Assembly: GCF_007954505.1 (NCBI RefSeq) | Contig: NZ_CP042412.1 | Coordinates: forward strand, 2,852,001-2,916,000 | DNA from: Microbacterium sp. CBA3102 | GTDB taxonomy: Bacteria > Actinomycetota > Actinomycetes > Actinomycetales > Microbacteriaceae | DNA: 64,000 nucleotides | Direction: 5' to 3' | Shown: positions 6,997 through 14,539 of the stretch, one piece after another | Numbering within the stretch: position 1 is the first letter of the stretch | Layout: each line of letters opens with the position of its first letter | The notes under the pieces: generated by a model | Told to the model about the DNA's origin: nothing | The model's database searches: none | The model's input: the letters and a program-made list of their open reading frames with translations, nothing else | Position numbers and translations under genes: made by a program

Positions 6997-8777
6997 ACGC
7001 ACAAAGGCGACAGACCGGGTCGTTGGGCGACGAGCTGACCAACATCATGATGATCGCGCTCATTGGAGTCTTCGGCGTCGCACTTGTGCTCCGCGCTGCG
7101 GGGTCTGTCACCGCGTTCTTCAGCGGCCTCGACCAGCCAGGTGCAGGGATCACCGGTGGCGTCGGCGTGCTCTTCAACCTGGGTGATCCTGGTGCGACGC
7201 TCGGCATCAACGGGCTCAACTCGATCGCCTACTGGGTGGTCGCGGGCCTCATGCTCAGCGCACTTGTCGCCGTCACAATGTGGGCCTGGGTGCTGTGGAG
7301 GCATCACTCACGCAAGGTCGATACCGATCCACGCAAGCTTGCTGGCACGGCAACCTCGCACGAAGTTCAGACCACGGCATCGGCCCGTGCGCTGCTCCGC
7401 CGGGCTGGCACGCTCCGCCCGTCGCTCGAACGTCCAGCACCAGCCGACGTCGGTTACCGGGTCGGGCAGTCGCACGGCAAAGACGTGTGGGCAAGCGTCG
7501 AAGACTCGATCCTGCTCGTTGGCCCGCCGCGCTCGGGTAAGGGCTTGCACGTGGTGATCCCGGCAATCCTCGACGCGCCAGGCGCGGTCGTCACCACCTC
7601 AACCCGTCCTGACAACCTCACTGCAACTCTGCGCGCTCGAATGCGCCTCGGCCCAGTGATGGTGTTCGACCCGCAGCGCCTCGCCGAGGGCGTCCCGGTC
7701 GGCCTCCGGTGGTCTCCGATCCGCGGTTGCGATGATCCGCTCACCGCCATGATCCGTGCGGCGGGGCTTGCCGCAGCCACGGGGCTCGCCGACGGAGGCG
7801 TCGATGGTGGCGGATTCTGGGAAGGCAAGACCAGAGTCGCGCTCCAGGCAATGCTGCACGCCGCAGCCCTCGACCACCGCACACCTGCAGAGCTGTTCCG
7901 GTGGACCCTCGATCCCTCTGCCGCGGCTGATGCCGTCGCAATCCTGAACGCGTCAGAGTGCGCCGCAACGGGGTGGGCGGAGTCGCTGGAAGCGATGATC
8001 GACGCCGACCCGCGCACCCGCGACTCCATCTGGCAGGGCGTTTCGCTGGCGCTTGCGGCACTGGCTGATCCGCGCGTGCTCGACGCCGTGAGCCCTGGTG
8101 ACGACGAGTCGTTCGACCCCGAAGCGTTCATCCGCGACAAGGGCACCCTGTACCTGCTCGCCACAGGCGCCGGGGCAGGCAACAGCGCCGCCTTGGTGGC
8201 GGCGTTCGTGGAGGATCTCGTCGAGACCGCCCGACGCATGGCGGCACGGTCACCGGGCGCACGGCTCGACCCGCCGTTGCTGCTCGCGCTCGACGAGATC
8301 GGCAACCTCGCACCGCTCCCGTCCCTGCCGACGCTCATGGCCGAGGGCGGCGGTACTGGGATTACGACGATGTCCGTGTTGCAGTCTCTCGCGCAGGCGC
8401 GGGACAAGTGGAGCGAGGATCAAGCTGCCGCGATCTGGGACGCGAGCATCGCCAAGATCGTCCTCGGCGGAGCTTCCAACTCCCGCGATCTCCAAGACCT
8501 CTCCACCCTCATCGGCGAGCGAGACGAGTTCACCGACTCCGTGACCCTCGGCGACTACGGGTCACGCACGAACCAGCGATCGGTGCGGCGCGTAGCGATC
8601 ATGCCGCCCGACCGCATTCGCACCCTGCCCTTCGGTACCGGCGTCGTGCTGCTGCGTTCCGCACCGCCGATCGTGACCGATCTGCACCCGTGGCCGAAGA
8701 GGCCGGACGCCGCAGGGCTGCTGCGCGATCGCGCCGAGATCGAGGCGTTGCTGCAACGACGGCCGACCGCAGAGTAG
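6993..8777 (+). CDS. VirD4/TraG-family type IV coupling protein
   Basis: This 594-residue membrane ATPase would link the DNA-relaxase complex to the secretion channel. Two membrane segments lie near residues 19-39 and 79-103. The cytoplasmic motor domain has Walker A GPPRSGKG at 177-184 and Walker B LLLALDEIGNL at 429-439 (Asp434, Glu435). The C-terminal region with conserved IGERDE and PDRIRTLP is typical of TraM/VirD4-like proteins of actinobacterial ICEs. It overlaps the preceding gene by 4 bp. It is a full-length gene without frameshift. Confidence 0.92.
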   Translation: MNAQRRQTGSLGDELTNIMMIALIGVFGVALVLRAAGSVTAFFSGLDQPGAGITGGVGVLFNLGDPGATLGINGLNSIAYWVVAGLMLSALVAVTMWAWVLWRHHSRKVDTDPRKLAGTATSHEVQTTASARALLRRAGTLRPSLERPAPADVGYRVGQSHGKDVWASVEDSILLVGPPRSGKGLHVVIPAILDAPGAVVTTSTRPDNLTATLRARMRLGPVMVFDPQRLAEGVPVGLRWSPIRGCDDPLTAMIRAAGLAAATGLADGGVDGGGFWEGKTRVALQAMLHAAALDHRTPAELFRWTLDPSAAADAVAILNASECAATGWAESLEAMIDADPRTRDSIWQGVSLALAALADPRVLDAVSPGDDESFDPEAFIRDKGTLYLLATGAGAGNSAALVAAFVEDLVETARRMAARSPGARLDPPLLLALDEIGNLAPLPSLPTLMAEGGGTGITTMSVLQSLAQARDKWSEDQAAAIWDASIAKIVLGGASNSRDLQDLSTLIGERDEFTDSVTLGDYGSRTNQRSVRRVAIMPPDRIRTLPFGTGVVLLRSAPPIVTDLHPWPKRPDAAGLLRDRAEIEALLQRRPTAE

Positions 8778-8863
8778 AGCGCCGTCAACGCGGGTGCTCC
8801 AGTGCACCTGTTTGGTACGAGTAGCTGAGTCGGCTGCTCCTCATCAGACAGGAGAACGGTCCC

Positions 8864-9319
8864 ATGACTATCCGAACGCAGCAGTCGATCTCCGGCTTCA
8901 TCGCCAGCGACCCGCAGCTCACCGAAACCGATCGAGGCGAAGCACGCTTCTACGCCCGCTTCGGTCAAGAGAACTTCCGCCGAGAAGACGACGGCACGTT
9001 CACCAAGCTCGAACCGAGCTTCCACAACCTCGTCATGTATCGCGCCACCGCCGAACGAGCGTACGAGCGTTTCGCGAAGGGCGACAGCTTCGTCGCTGAG
9101 GGCTACTCCCACGAGTACGCCTACGAGCGCGACGGCCAGAACGTCGAAGGCGAAGAGTTCGTCGCCAAGAAGATCGGCCACGATACGGCCCGCACGCAGT
9201 ACAGCGTCGACCGCAGCTCCCGCGCCGCGGCACACGAAGCGCCGTCCAGGGAGCAGAGCCGAGCGTTCGACGCCCCTCGACAGCGGCCGAGCACTGAAGC
9301 TCCGACCCTCGGCCGCTGA
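8864..9319 (+). CDS. ssb: ICE-encoded single-stranded DNA-binding protein
   Basis: This 151-residue SSB has an N-terminal OB fold (about residues 1-110) in which I recognise GFIASDPQLTETDRGEARFY and VMYRATAERAYERFAKGD. A polar, disordered tail ends in PTLGR and lacks the acidic tip of chromosomal SSBs. AGGAG lies about 9 bases before the ATG. It is the first of three small genes following the coupling protein. It probably protects transferred single strands or blocks host responses in the recipient. It differs clearly from the chromosomal-type SSB at 13396. Confidence 0.85.
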   Translation: MTIRTQQSISGFIASDPQLTETDRGEARFYARFGQENFRREDDGTFTKLEPSFHNLVMYRATAERAYERFAKGDSFVAEGYSHEYAYERDGQNVEGEEFVAKKIGHDTARTQYSVDRSSRAAAHEAPSREQSRAFDAPRQRPSTEAPTLGR

Positions 9320-9339
9320 GACACCGCAGGAGCGAGATC

Positions 9340-9906
9340 ATGAATGACCGCGACGTACCGGGCGACGCCTTCGACGACGTCCCCGAGACCACCTTCGAGC
9401 CAGAACCCGCGGCCGTGCCACCGCACCCAGTGAACTGGAACCTTCTCACCGCCCATGACCTTGAGCAGGAACTCCTCGAACTCAACCGCTGGGTGAACTG
9501 GCTGCGCCTGGAGTACGGGCTTCCCGCCTCAGAGGTTCCGCCACTGTGGCACCGCCACCCCGAACTCCTGTGGGAACTGTCGGCGCTCCACCTGCACTGG
9601 CTCTGCGCCTACGACCCCGACCAAGACGGCTCCGCCCCACTCGGATGGCACCGCGACTTCGCCGACGCACGCGGCAGGCTCCGCGACTGGGTCGCAGCCT
9701 GTGGAACACGTCGAGATCGGGATCGACCGACACGACGTGTCCCGTGGCCGGGCGAGAAGCGCGAGCAAGAGATCGTCGAGCAGGTCATCACCGAGCGTGA
9801 CGCCGACTTCGTGCAGTTCGTGCTCGACCAGGTTGCAGCACGCCAGGCCGCCGAGGACGCGTTCTTCGCGAGCATCGACCCCGATACGGGCGAGGTGAGG
9901 GAATGA
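9340..9906 (+). CDS. DUF4913-type ICE protein
   Basis: This 188-residue soluble acidic protein resembles the DUF4913 proteins of actinobacterial plasmids and ICEs. The core (about residues 45-125) is rich in Trp and His, with WVNWLRLEYGLP, VPPLWHRHPELLWELSALH and GWHRDFADARGRLRDWV. The function is unknown. It lies 20 bp after the SSB gene and overlaps the next small gene by 4 bp (ATGA). The family name is from memory of the motif pattern. Confidence 0.75.
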   Translation: MNDRDVPGDAFDDVPETTFEPEPAAVPPHPVNWNLLTAHDLEQELLELNRWVNWLRLEYGLPASEVPPLWHRHPELLWELSALHLHWLCAYDPDQDGSAPLGWHRDFADARGRLRDWVAACGTRRDRDRPTRRVPWPGEKREQEIVEQVITERDADFVQFVLDQVAARQAAEDAFFASIDPDTGEVRE

Positions 9907-10109
9907 TGGCTCGCTCGTACGAGAAGAAGACCGAACGTCGTAGCCGCGTGGAGCGGAGTCTGTCGGTGCGCGGTGAGCATCGGCCGCAGCCCGACGCTCA
10001 GATGCTCACGCAGTTGCTCATTCGCTTCGCCCTCCAAGACGCGGGGGAGGCCCGCGCGGCGAGCACCGGCAGACGAACTTCCCTGGCGAGTGCCAGTACC
10101 TCGTCGTAG
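9903..10109 (+). CDS. Small basic ICE protein
   Basis: This 68-residue Arg-rich protein is of unknown function. Two ATGs in tandem (9903 and 9906) could serve as start, the first overlapping the DUF4913-type stop. The N-terminus (RSYEKKTERRSRVERSLSVRGE) is strongly basic. It is followed by a short helix (QMLTQLLIRFALQDAGEARAA) and a Ser/Thr-rich end that looks like read-through of a weaker sequence. Comparable small proteins often follow DUF4913 genes in such elements. It may be a DNA-binding accessory protein. Confidence 0.6.
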   Translation: MMARSYEKKTERRSRVERSLSVRGEHRPQPDAQMLTQLLIRFALQDAGEARAASTGRRTSLASASTSS

Positions 10110-10140
10110 AATATGGGTGTCCGCCGTTGAGGTGGATGTT

Positions 10141-10289
10141 GTGGTCCCAAACCTCTGTACCTCGGTGCGGAGCACTTATAACGTTGCCGTCTGGCCTAGT
10201 CCTACAGCCTTCGGGCTCTTCTCACGATCAACATTCGCAGTTGACAACTCCGCGGTGGACGTTCTGGACCACTAACGCGGAGAAGAGCC
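10141..10289. promoter_or_regulatory. Dyad-rich region upstream of the integrase
   Basis: This non-coding stretch contains several inverted repeats: GGCTCTTCTC at 10214-10223 pairs exactly with GAGAAGAGCC at 10280-10289, and GTGGTCC at 10141-10147 pairs with GGACCAC at 10266-10272. A TTGACA at 10241-10246 and a TTATAA at 10176-10181 are possible promoter parts, but they do not form a well-spaced pair. The last dyad arm ends at the base before the integrase ATG, so it could mask translation or bind a regulator. Confidence 0.35.
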
Positions 10290-11984
10290 ATGACGACCTC
10301 TACGATCGATCGGCAAGCGGTCGATGATCTCGTGCATCCCTCGATGCCTTCTGGCGGCGCGGTTGCCGTCACCTACCTGCGCGTCTCGACCAAGGAACAG
10401 GCCGAGAAGGGCGGCACTGACGAGGGGTACTCGATCCCCGCGCAGCGGCAAGCCAATCGTCGCAAGGCTGAGCAACTCGGTGCAACCGTGATCGAAGAGT
10501 TCGTCGACGCCGGTGAGTCGGCGCGTAAAGCCGACCGGCCGGAGCTGATGCGGATGATCAAGTACGTCGCCGAGCATCAGGTGAACTACTGCATCGTGCA
10601 CAAGGTCGACCGCCTCGCACGCAACCGAGCCGACGACGTCACCATCCACCTCGCGCTCCGTGATGCCGGGGTGATGCTGGTGTCGGCGAGTGAGAACATT
10701 GATGAGACCCCGTCGGGGATGCTGCTGCACGGCATCATGTCGTCGATCGCGGAGTTCTACTCTCGCAACCTCGCCACCGAAACCGTGAAGGGCCTCTCGC
10801 AGAAGGCTGCGCAGGGCGGCACCCCGAACCGTGCCCCGATCGGGTACACGAACGTGGGCATCCGTGACGAGCGGGGGCGAGAGATCCGCACGGTTGTCGT
10901 CGATACGGAACGGGCTGACCTCGTGACGTGGGCGTTCCAGGTGTACGCGTCGGGGCAGTGGACGACGACGCAGTTGCATCGCGAACTCGTCGCGCGGGGA
11001 CTGACGAGTCCGCCGACGCCGAAGCGGCCGTCGAAACCGATCGCGTTGTCGACGATGCATCGCATTCTGACGAACCCGTACTACAAGGGCGACGTGCGCT
11101 ACGGAGGTGCCACGTACCAGGGAACGCACACCCCGATTGTGGCGAAAGAGGTCTGGTATCAGGTGCAGACGGTGCTGGATGCGCACAAGTCCGCAGCCGA
11201 CGCGACCCAGGTGCACGACCACTATTTGAAGGGGACGGTGTATTGCGGGCAGTGCGGTGAGCGGCTCATCATCACGAACGCGCGCAACCGGCACGGCAAG
11301 GTCTATCCGTACTTCGTCTGCTCGGGCAGACACTCCGGCAAGAATGCCTGCACGAGGCAGGCCATGCTGATCGAGGATGTCGAGCATCTCATTGAGCGTT
11401 ACTACGAGACGATCCAAGTCACTGGCGAGATGCGGCAGAGCCTTGCGGGCATGCTGCATGCCGAGTTCGACCAGCTCATGGCGTCCGAATCGAAGGAACT
11501 CAATCGGCTTGCGACCGAGAGGGATCGCTTGGAAGACGAACGAGTGAAGGTGTTGCAGGCGCACTATGCGGGGGCGGTGCCGCTCGATCTGTTGAAGATC
11601 GAGCAGGATCGCATCAGCGCGAGCCTGGAGAACATCGAGAACCGGATCGCCGCGCACCACGAGGAGTATGCGTCGGCGCGCGCGAACGTCGACGACTCGC
11701 TGGGGCTGCTCGCGAACGTGGCTGGCATCTACCAGCGTTGCGATGACGCGAACCGCAGGCTCTGCAACCAGGCGTTCTTCACGAGGATCTTCATCGATGA
11801 GGATCGTGAGACTCGGGTTGAGTACGAGCGGCCGTTCGGGTCGCTGTGCAACGCAGAGGAGCAGGCGAACGCGCTGAACTGGGCAGCCGCGGCGTGCTCT
11901 GGGAAAAAGAAAAGTGGTGAGGTTCAGACCTTCGCGAGAGTGGAGACTCTCGTCGAGGGTTTGAACCTCACCACATCAGGGTGA
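10290..11984 (+). CDS. Large serine recombinase (ICE integrase)
   Basis: This 564-residue serine integrase would insert and excise the element. An N-terminal resolvase domain has catalytic Ser33 (YLRVSTKEQ) and the VHKVDRLARNRAD stretch. The recombinase domain follows (about residues 180-290). A zinc ribbon starts near residue 317 (CGQCGERL with two later cysteines). A coiled coil lies at about 395-455 (SKELNRLATERDRLEDE). The last codons run through a hairpin that looks like the tRNA-His terminator, and the TGA at 11982-11984 lies inside the tRNA 3' end. The C-terminal tail of about 25 residues may therefore be encoded by chromosomal sequence captured on integration. Confidence 0.93.
   Translation: MTTSTIDRQAVDDLVHPSMPSGGAVAVTYLRVSTKEQAEKGGTDEGYSIPAQRQANRRKAEQLGATVIEEFVDAGESARKADRPELMRMIKYVAEHQVNYCIVHKVDRLARNRADDVTIHLALRDAGVMLVSASENIDETPSGMLLHGIMSSIAEFYSRNLATETVKGLSQKAAQGGTPNRAPIGYTNVGIRDERGREIRTVVVDTERADLVTWAFQVYASGQWTTTQLHRELVARGLTSPPTPKRPSKPIALSTMHRILTNPYYKGDVRYGGATYQGTHTPIVAKEVWYQVQTVLDAHKSAADATQVHDHYLKGTVYCGQCGERLIITNARNRHGKVYPYFVCSGRHSGKNACTRQAMLIEDVEHLIERYYETIQVTGEMRQSLAGMLHAEFDQLMASESKELNRLATERDRLEDERVKVLQAHYAGAVPLDLLKIEQDRISASLENIENRIAAHHEEYASARANVDDSLGLLANVAGIYQRCDDANRRLCNQAFFTRIFIDEDRETRVEYERPFGSLCNAEEQANALNWAAAACSGKKKSGEVQTFARVETLVEGLNLTTSG
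11901..11974 (-). terminator. Hairpin with T-run: terminator of tRNA-His, inside the integrase 3' end
   Basis: The arms at 11914-11930 and 11958-11974 form a 17-bp stem with one mismatch. An inner hairpin (CGAGAGT 11935-11941 with ACTCTCG 11946-11952) sits in the loop. Read on the minus strand, the stem is followed by TTTTCTTTTT (complement of 11904-11913), a classical rho-independent terminator. It begins 5 bases after the tRNA-His 3' end, the same spacing as the hairpin behind tRNA-Leu at 52342. It also lies within the last coding bases of the integrase. Confidence 0.8.
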
Positions 11985-12053
11985 GTAACGGGACTCGAAC
12001 CCGCGACATCCGGCACCACAAGCCAGCGCTCTACCAGCTGAGCTATACCCACC
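11980..12053 (-). tRNA. tRNA-His (GTG)
   Basis: This is a complete cloverleaf on the minus strand. The acceptor stem is GTGGGTA/TACTCAC, preceded by the extra 5' G (position -1) opposite the discriminator C that marks tRNA-His. The anticodon loop TTGTGGT carries anticodon GTG, and the T-loop is TTCGAGT. The 3' CCA is not encoded. Candidate -10 boxes TATGGT (12080-12075) and TAGACT (12088-12083) lie upstream. The serine integrase ends within its first bases on the 3' side, so this is the likely ICE attachment locus. Confidence 0.95.
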
Positions 12054-12088
12054 ATGCGCCCACCGGAGCGGGCAACCATACGAGTCTA

Positions 12089-12715
12089 TTACATGTTCGG
12101 AGTGAACTCTGACACCGTGCGGGTCGAGATCTCTCGTGCTTCGTCGCTGGACGGCCCCGGCTCATCGACGAAGACCGCTTCGCGGTAGTAACGGAGCTCT
12201 CGGATCGACTCCAGGATGTCAGCGAGCGCACGGTGCCCGCCGTCTTTCGTCGGCGCTTGGAAGAACACACGCGGGTACCAGCGTCGCGAGAGCTCTTTGA
12301 CGCTGGACACGTCGACGTTCCGGTAGTGCAACCACTGGTCGACCTGTGGCATGTACTTGGCGAGGAACATCCGGTCTGTCCCGATCGTGTTGCCGGCGAG
12401 CGGCGCTTTGCGCTCCAGCGGCACGAAGCGCTTGATGTAGGCGAGGGTCTGCGATTCGGCCTCCTCCACGGAGACACCGCCGGCGATCTCATTGATCAGG
12501 CCCGAGGTCTCGTGCATCTTCGTGACGAAGTCGTTCATGTGCGCGAGAGCGTCCGCGCTGGGGCGAATCACCACCTGGAAGCCGGGATCGACAGGGTTGA
12601 GCTCGAAGTCGGTGATGACGACGGCTATCTCGACGAGCTCATCGACCGCCAGATCGAGTCCCGTCATCTCGCAGTCGATCCATACGAGACGGTCGTTCTC
12701 GGACGCAGTTACCAT
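12089..12715 (-). CDS. orn: Oligoribonuclease
   Basis: This 208-residue DEDD 3'-5' exoribonuclease degrades 2-5 nt RNAs (and pGpG where made) in the cytoplasm, the final step of mRNA decay. Exonuclease motif I is WIDCEMTGLD (Asp14, Glu16), motif II lies around AGNTIGTDRMFLAKYMP and motif III is HRALADILESI. Length and order are normal. The ATG is leaderless: a TAGGAT box (12727-12722) ends 6 bases before it. Its position next to tRNA-His is a common actinobacterial arrangement, which supports calling this side chromosomal. Confidence 0.97.
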   Translation of the reverse strand: MVTASENDRLVWIDCEMTGLDLAVDELVEIAVVITDFELNPVDPGFQVVIRPSADALAHMNDFVTKMHETSGLINEIAGGVSVEEAESQTLAYIKRFVPLERKAPLAGNTIGTDRMFLAKYMPQVDQWLHYRNVDVSSVKELSRRWYPRVFFQAPTKDGGHRALADILESIRELRYYREAVFVDEPGPSSDEAREISTRTVSEFTPNM

Positions 12716-12800
12716 GCGGCCATCCTATCGACGGGCCCGACATCGCTGACGTGGCGGGCTTCGTGCAAGGCCGCACGACCGCGGTACTCTATACGCGTGC

Positions 12801-12873
12801 GCCTCCGTAGCTCAGGGGATAGAGCAGGAGCCTTCTAATCTCTTGGTCGCAGGTTCGAATCCTGCCGGGGGCA
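12801..12873 (+). tRNA. tRNA-Arg (TCT)
   Basis: This 73-nt cloverleaf has acceptor GCCTCCG/CGGGGGC with discriminator A, D-stem GCTC/GAGC, anticodon loop CTTCTAA with anticodon TCT, and T-arm GCAGG TTCGAAT CCTGC. The last anticodon-stem pair is a C-T mismatch. A TACTCT box at 12785-12790 lies about 10 bases upstream and fits a promoter -10. CCA is not encoded. Confidence 0.95.
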
Positions 12874-12918
12874 CTTCGACTGCGTCAGCCTGAGCTGTCG
12901 GCAGGTGTGGTCCGTGTC

Positions 12919-13188
12919 TCACGAGTGGCGCAGCGCAGCAACGGCGTCGTCCACGTTCCAGAACTCGCCGACGACGCGAAAAGAGCCCGTGGCCAGGTGC
13001 AGGCGCTCGGCGCGATACCGGAGCCCGAGCGGATCGGCCGTGAGCCTGAGATGCCCGAGGACGTGCTCCCTCCGATCCTGCACGCGCCAGAGGTGATCTG
13101 CGGCACGCACGAGGTGCTCACGGCTGGAAGAGAGCCGAGGCGTTGCGTACGGAACGTCGGGGAGGGCAGTGATCAGGTTGTCGGACAT
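12919..13188 (-). CDS. Small conserved-looking hypothetical protein
   Basis: This 89-residue protein is not assigned to a family. The ATG at 13188 is chosen because AAGGAG lies about 6 bases upstream; the frame stays open further up but without a signal. The sequence has no membrane segment. It contains the basic helical stretch SSSREHLVRAADHLWRVQDRREHV and ends with an amphipathic helix FWNVDDAVAALRHS. It lies divergent to the ssb gene, with about 200 bp between them. Confidence 0.65.
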   Translation of the reverse strand: MSDNLITALPDVPYATPRLSSSREHLVRAADHLWRVQDRREHVLGHLRLTADPLGLRYRAERLHLATGSFRVVGEFWNVDDAVAALRHS

Positions 13189-13395
13189 CGGAACTCCTTT
13201 CGCTCCTTCGAAGATATGACCGACCTCCGACATTCGGTCTCCGCTCCGACACGCGGCCTGATCGGCCCTTTCTGCACTGACAGGCCCGGGACGCGATCGG
13301 TGCACGTTTCGCGTGATTCCGAGCTATCGAGTCGTGGTCGCGGATGCAGGCTGGAGACCCGGACGACACGCGTCCGGTCACCGGAAGGACAGGAC

Positions 13396-13908
13396 ATGAT
13401 CGACACGCTGACCATCGTGGGAAGAGTCGCCACAGATCCGACGCAGGGGCAGACGGGCGGCGGTATACCCGTGACGAACTTCCGTCTCGCGAGCACCCAC
13501 CGGCGGTTCGACCCGGCGACGCAGGAGTGGACGGATTCCGGGACGAACTGGTTCTCCGTCGCGGCGTTCCGGCAGCTCGGTGAGAACGTGAGGGCCTCAC
13601 TGCGCACCGGTGACAGCGTGATCGTCACCGGACGATTGAAGATCCGCGAGTGGGAGAGCAACGGCAAGCATGGCACGAGTGTCGATATCGAGGCCGATGC
13701 GATCGGACACGATCTGCGTTGGGGGACGACGGCGTATCGACCGCGCGCCCGCCCGACTGCGGAGCCGGGCCTGCACGCTGTCCACAGCGACCGGTCCATG
13801 TCGCCGGCCGAAGACCTTCGAGACGACGAGTCCGTCCGCGGCGAGGAGACGACTCCGCTCGGTCTCTCCTGGACGGAGTCGAGCGCCACGATGGAAGCGG
13901 TGCGGTGA
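13396..13908 (+). CDS. ssb: Single-stranded DNA-binding protein (chromosomal paralog)
   Basis: This 170-residue SSB has the OB fold at about residues 1-105, with MIDTLTIVGRVATDPTQGQT, TNFRLASTHRRFD and NWFSVAAFRQLGENV. The tail after residue 115 is polar and does not end in the usual acidic DDDIPF-like tip, so this is probably the accessory SSB type of actinobacteria rather than the replication SSB. GGAAGGACAGG precedes the ATG. The 13-bp palindrome TCCGGTCACCGGA lies just upstream (near 13375-13387) and may be a control site. Confidence 0.85.
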   Translation: MIDTLTIVGRVATDPTQGQTGGGIPVTNFRLASTHRRFDPATQEWTDSGTNWFSVAAFRQLGENVRASLRTGDSVIVTGRLKIREWESNGKHGTSVDIEADAIGHDLRWGTTAYRPRARPTAEPGLHAVHSDRSMSPAEDLRDDESVRGEETTPLGLSWTESSATMEAVR

Positions 13909-13987
13909 GCTCGCACGCGATTCCCACGGCGACGCGGGATCTCCGTGACGTACCGAGGCGCTTCGACAGGAGCCGTAGACTCGGCAC

Positions 13988-14476
13988 GTGATTCGTCGAA
14001 CGGTCTTCTCCCCGGCGCGCACGGCCGGCGTGGTGGCTTCGGTCGCTGCCGTCCTCCTGTTCGCCGGTTGCGCGCCGACACCTGAGCCTTCCGCCTCTCC
14101 GACGGCTCAGGTGTCGGCGGGCCCCACGCCCGTTCCCGAACCGGCACTGGTTCCCGATGGCACGGCAGAAGAGAACCTTCCTGTCTTCACGGCGGTCGCT
14201 GAGCGCGTATGGGCGACCGATCAGCGTGGTTCCGGCCGCGCATACGTGGATGCCCTGGTCGAGGCCGGCTTCGATCGCGACGCCATGCAGGTGACTCAGG
14301 ACCAGACGACGGTAGGCAATCCGGCGGAGAGCCTTCAGTTCTCCGTGCGGTGGGGTGATGAAGCCTGCCTGGTCGGACAGGTCGGACCGTCCACGGGTCA
14401 GGTCGTCGCGACCGTGATGCCGCAACTCGCCGAGGGGCGGTGTCTCGTAGGCACCACGCGCCCGATCGACTGGTGA
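13988..14476 (+). CDS. Secreted lipoprotein, DUF6993-like
   Basis: This 162-residue lipoprotein has a signal peptide with basic start, hydrophobic core VVASVAAVLLFAG and lipobox LFAGC (Cys about 28). A Pro/Ser/Thr-rich linker follows. The globular domain of about 110 residues has two Cys (DEACLVG and GRCLVG) that may pair. I recall similar proteins in Microbacteriaceae under DUF6993, which is not verified here. The GTG start is 6 bases after a TAGACT box (13976-13981), so the transcript is probably leaderless. Function unknown. Confidence 0.75.
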   Translation: MIRRTVFSPARTAGVVASVAAVLLFAGCAPTPEPSASPTAQVSAGPTPVPEPALVPDGTAEENLPVFTAVAERVWATDQRGSGRAYVDALVEAGFDRDAMQVTQDQTTVGNPAESLQFSVRWGDEACLVGQVGPSTGQVVATVMPQLAEGRCLVGTTRPIDW

Positions 14477-14539
14477 CGGGCCGAGGGGCCGGTAGGCTGG
14501 GGTGTCGATCTTCGACGCCAACAGAAGGAGCGGTTTTCG

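Larger units (their letters stand above)
1..11984. mobile_element. Right-hand part of an integrative and conjugative element (ICE) next to tRNA-His
   Basis: The stretch contains type IV secretion and conjugation genes (SCO6880-family remnant, VirB4-like ATPase, VirD4-like coupling protein), an extra SSB, a DUF4913-type protein and a large serine integrase. The integrase is the last gene and ends within tRNA-His. Beyond the tRNA the genes are ordinary chromosomal ones, beginning with orn. No relaxase, replication or PrgI-like gene is visible, so these would lie to the left of the window. An IS21-family element interrupts the transfer genes. The right boundary is inferred from the integrase/tRNA junction. 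No matching attachment repeat can be seen, because the other end is not in the window. Confidence 0.85.

Noticed and set aside
9903-10109. Small protein after the DUF4913-type gene as a toxin-antitoxin antitoxin
   Set aside because: It is basic and has no partner toxin gene beside it; the overlap with the DUF4913-type gene is explained by ordinary operon packing.
10272-11660. 462-codon open frame antisense to the integrase
   Set aside because: The integrase has resolvase, recombinase and zinc-ribbon motifs; the antisense frame has none and is made of shadow-type residues.
13188-13396. SOS (LexA) box before ssb
   Set aside because: The TCGAA near 13206 has no partner half at the right distance, so no TCGAAC-N4-GTTCGA-like palindrome is present.
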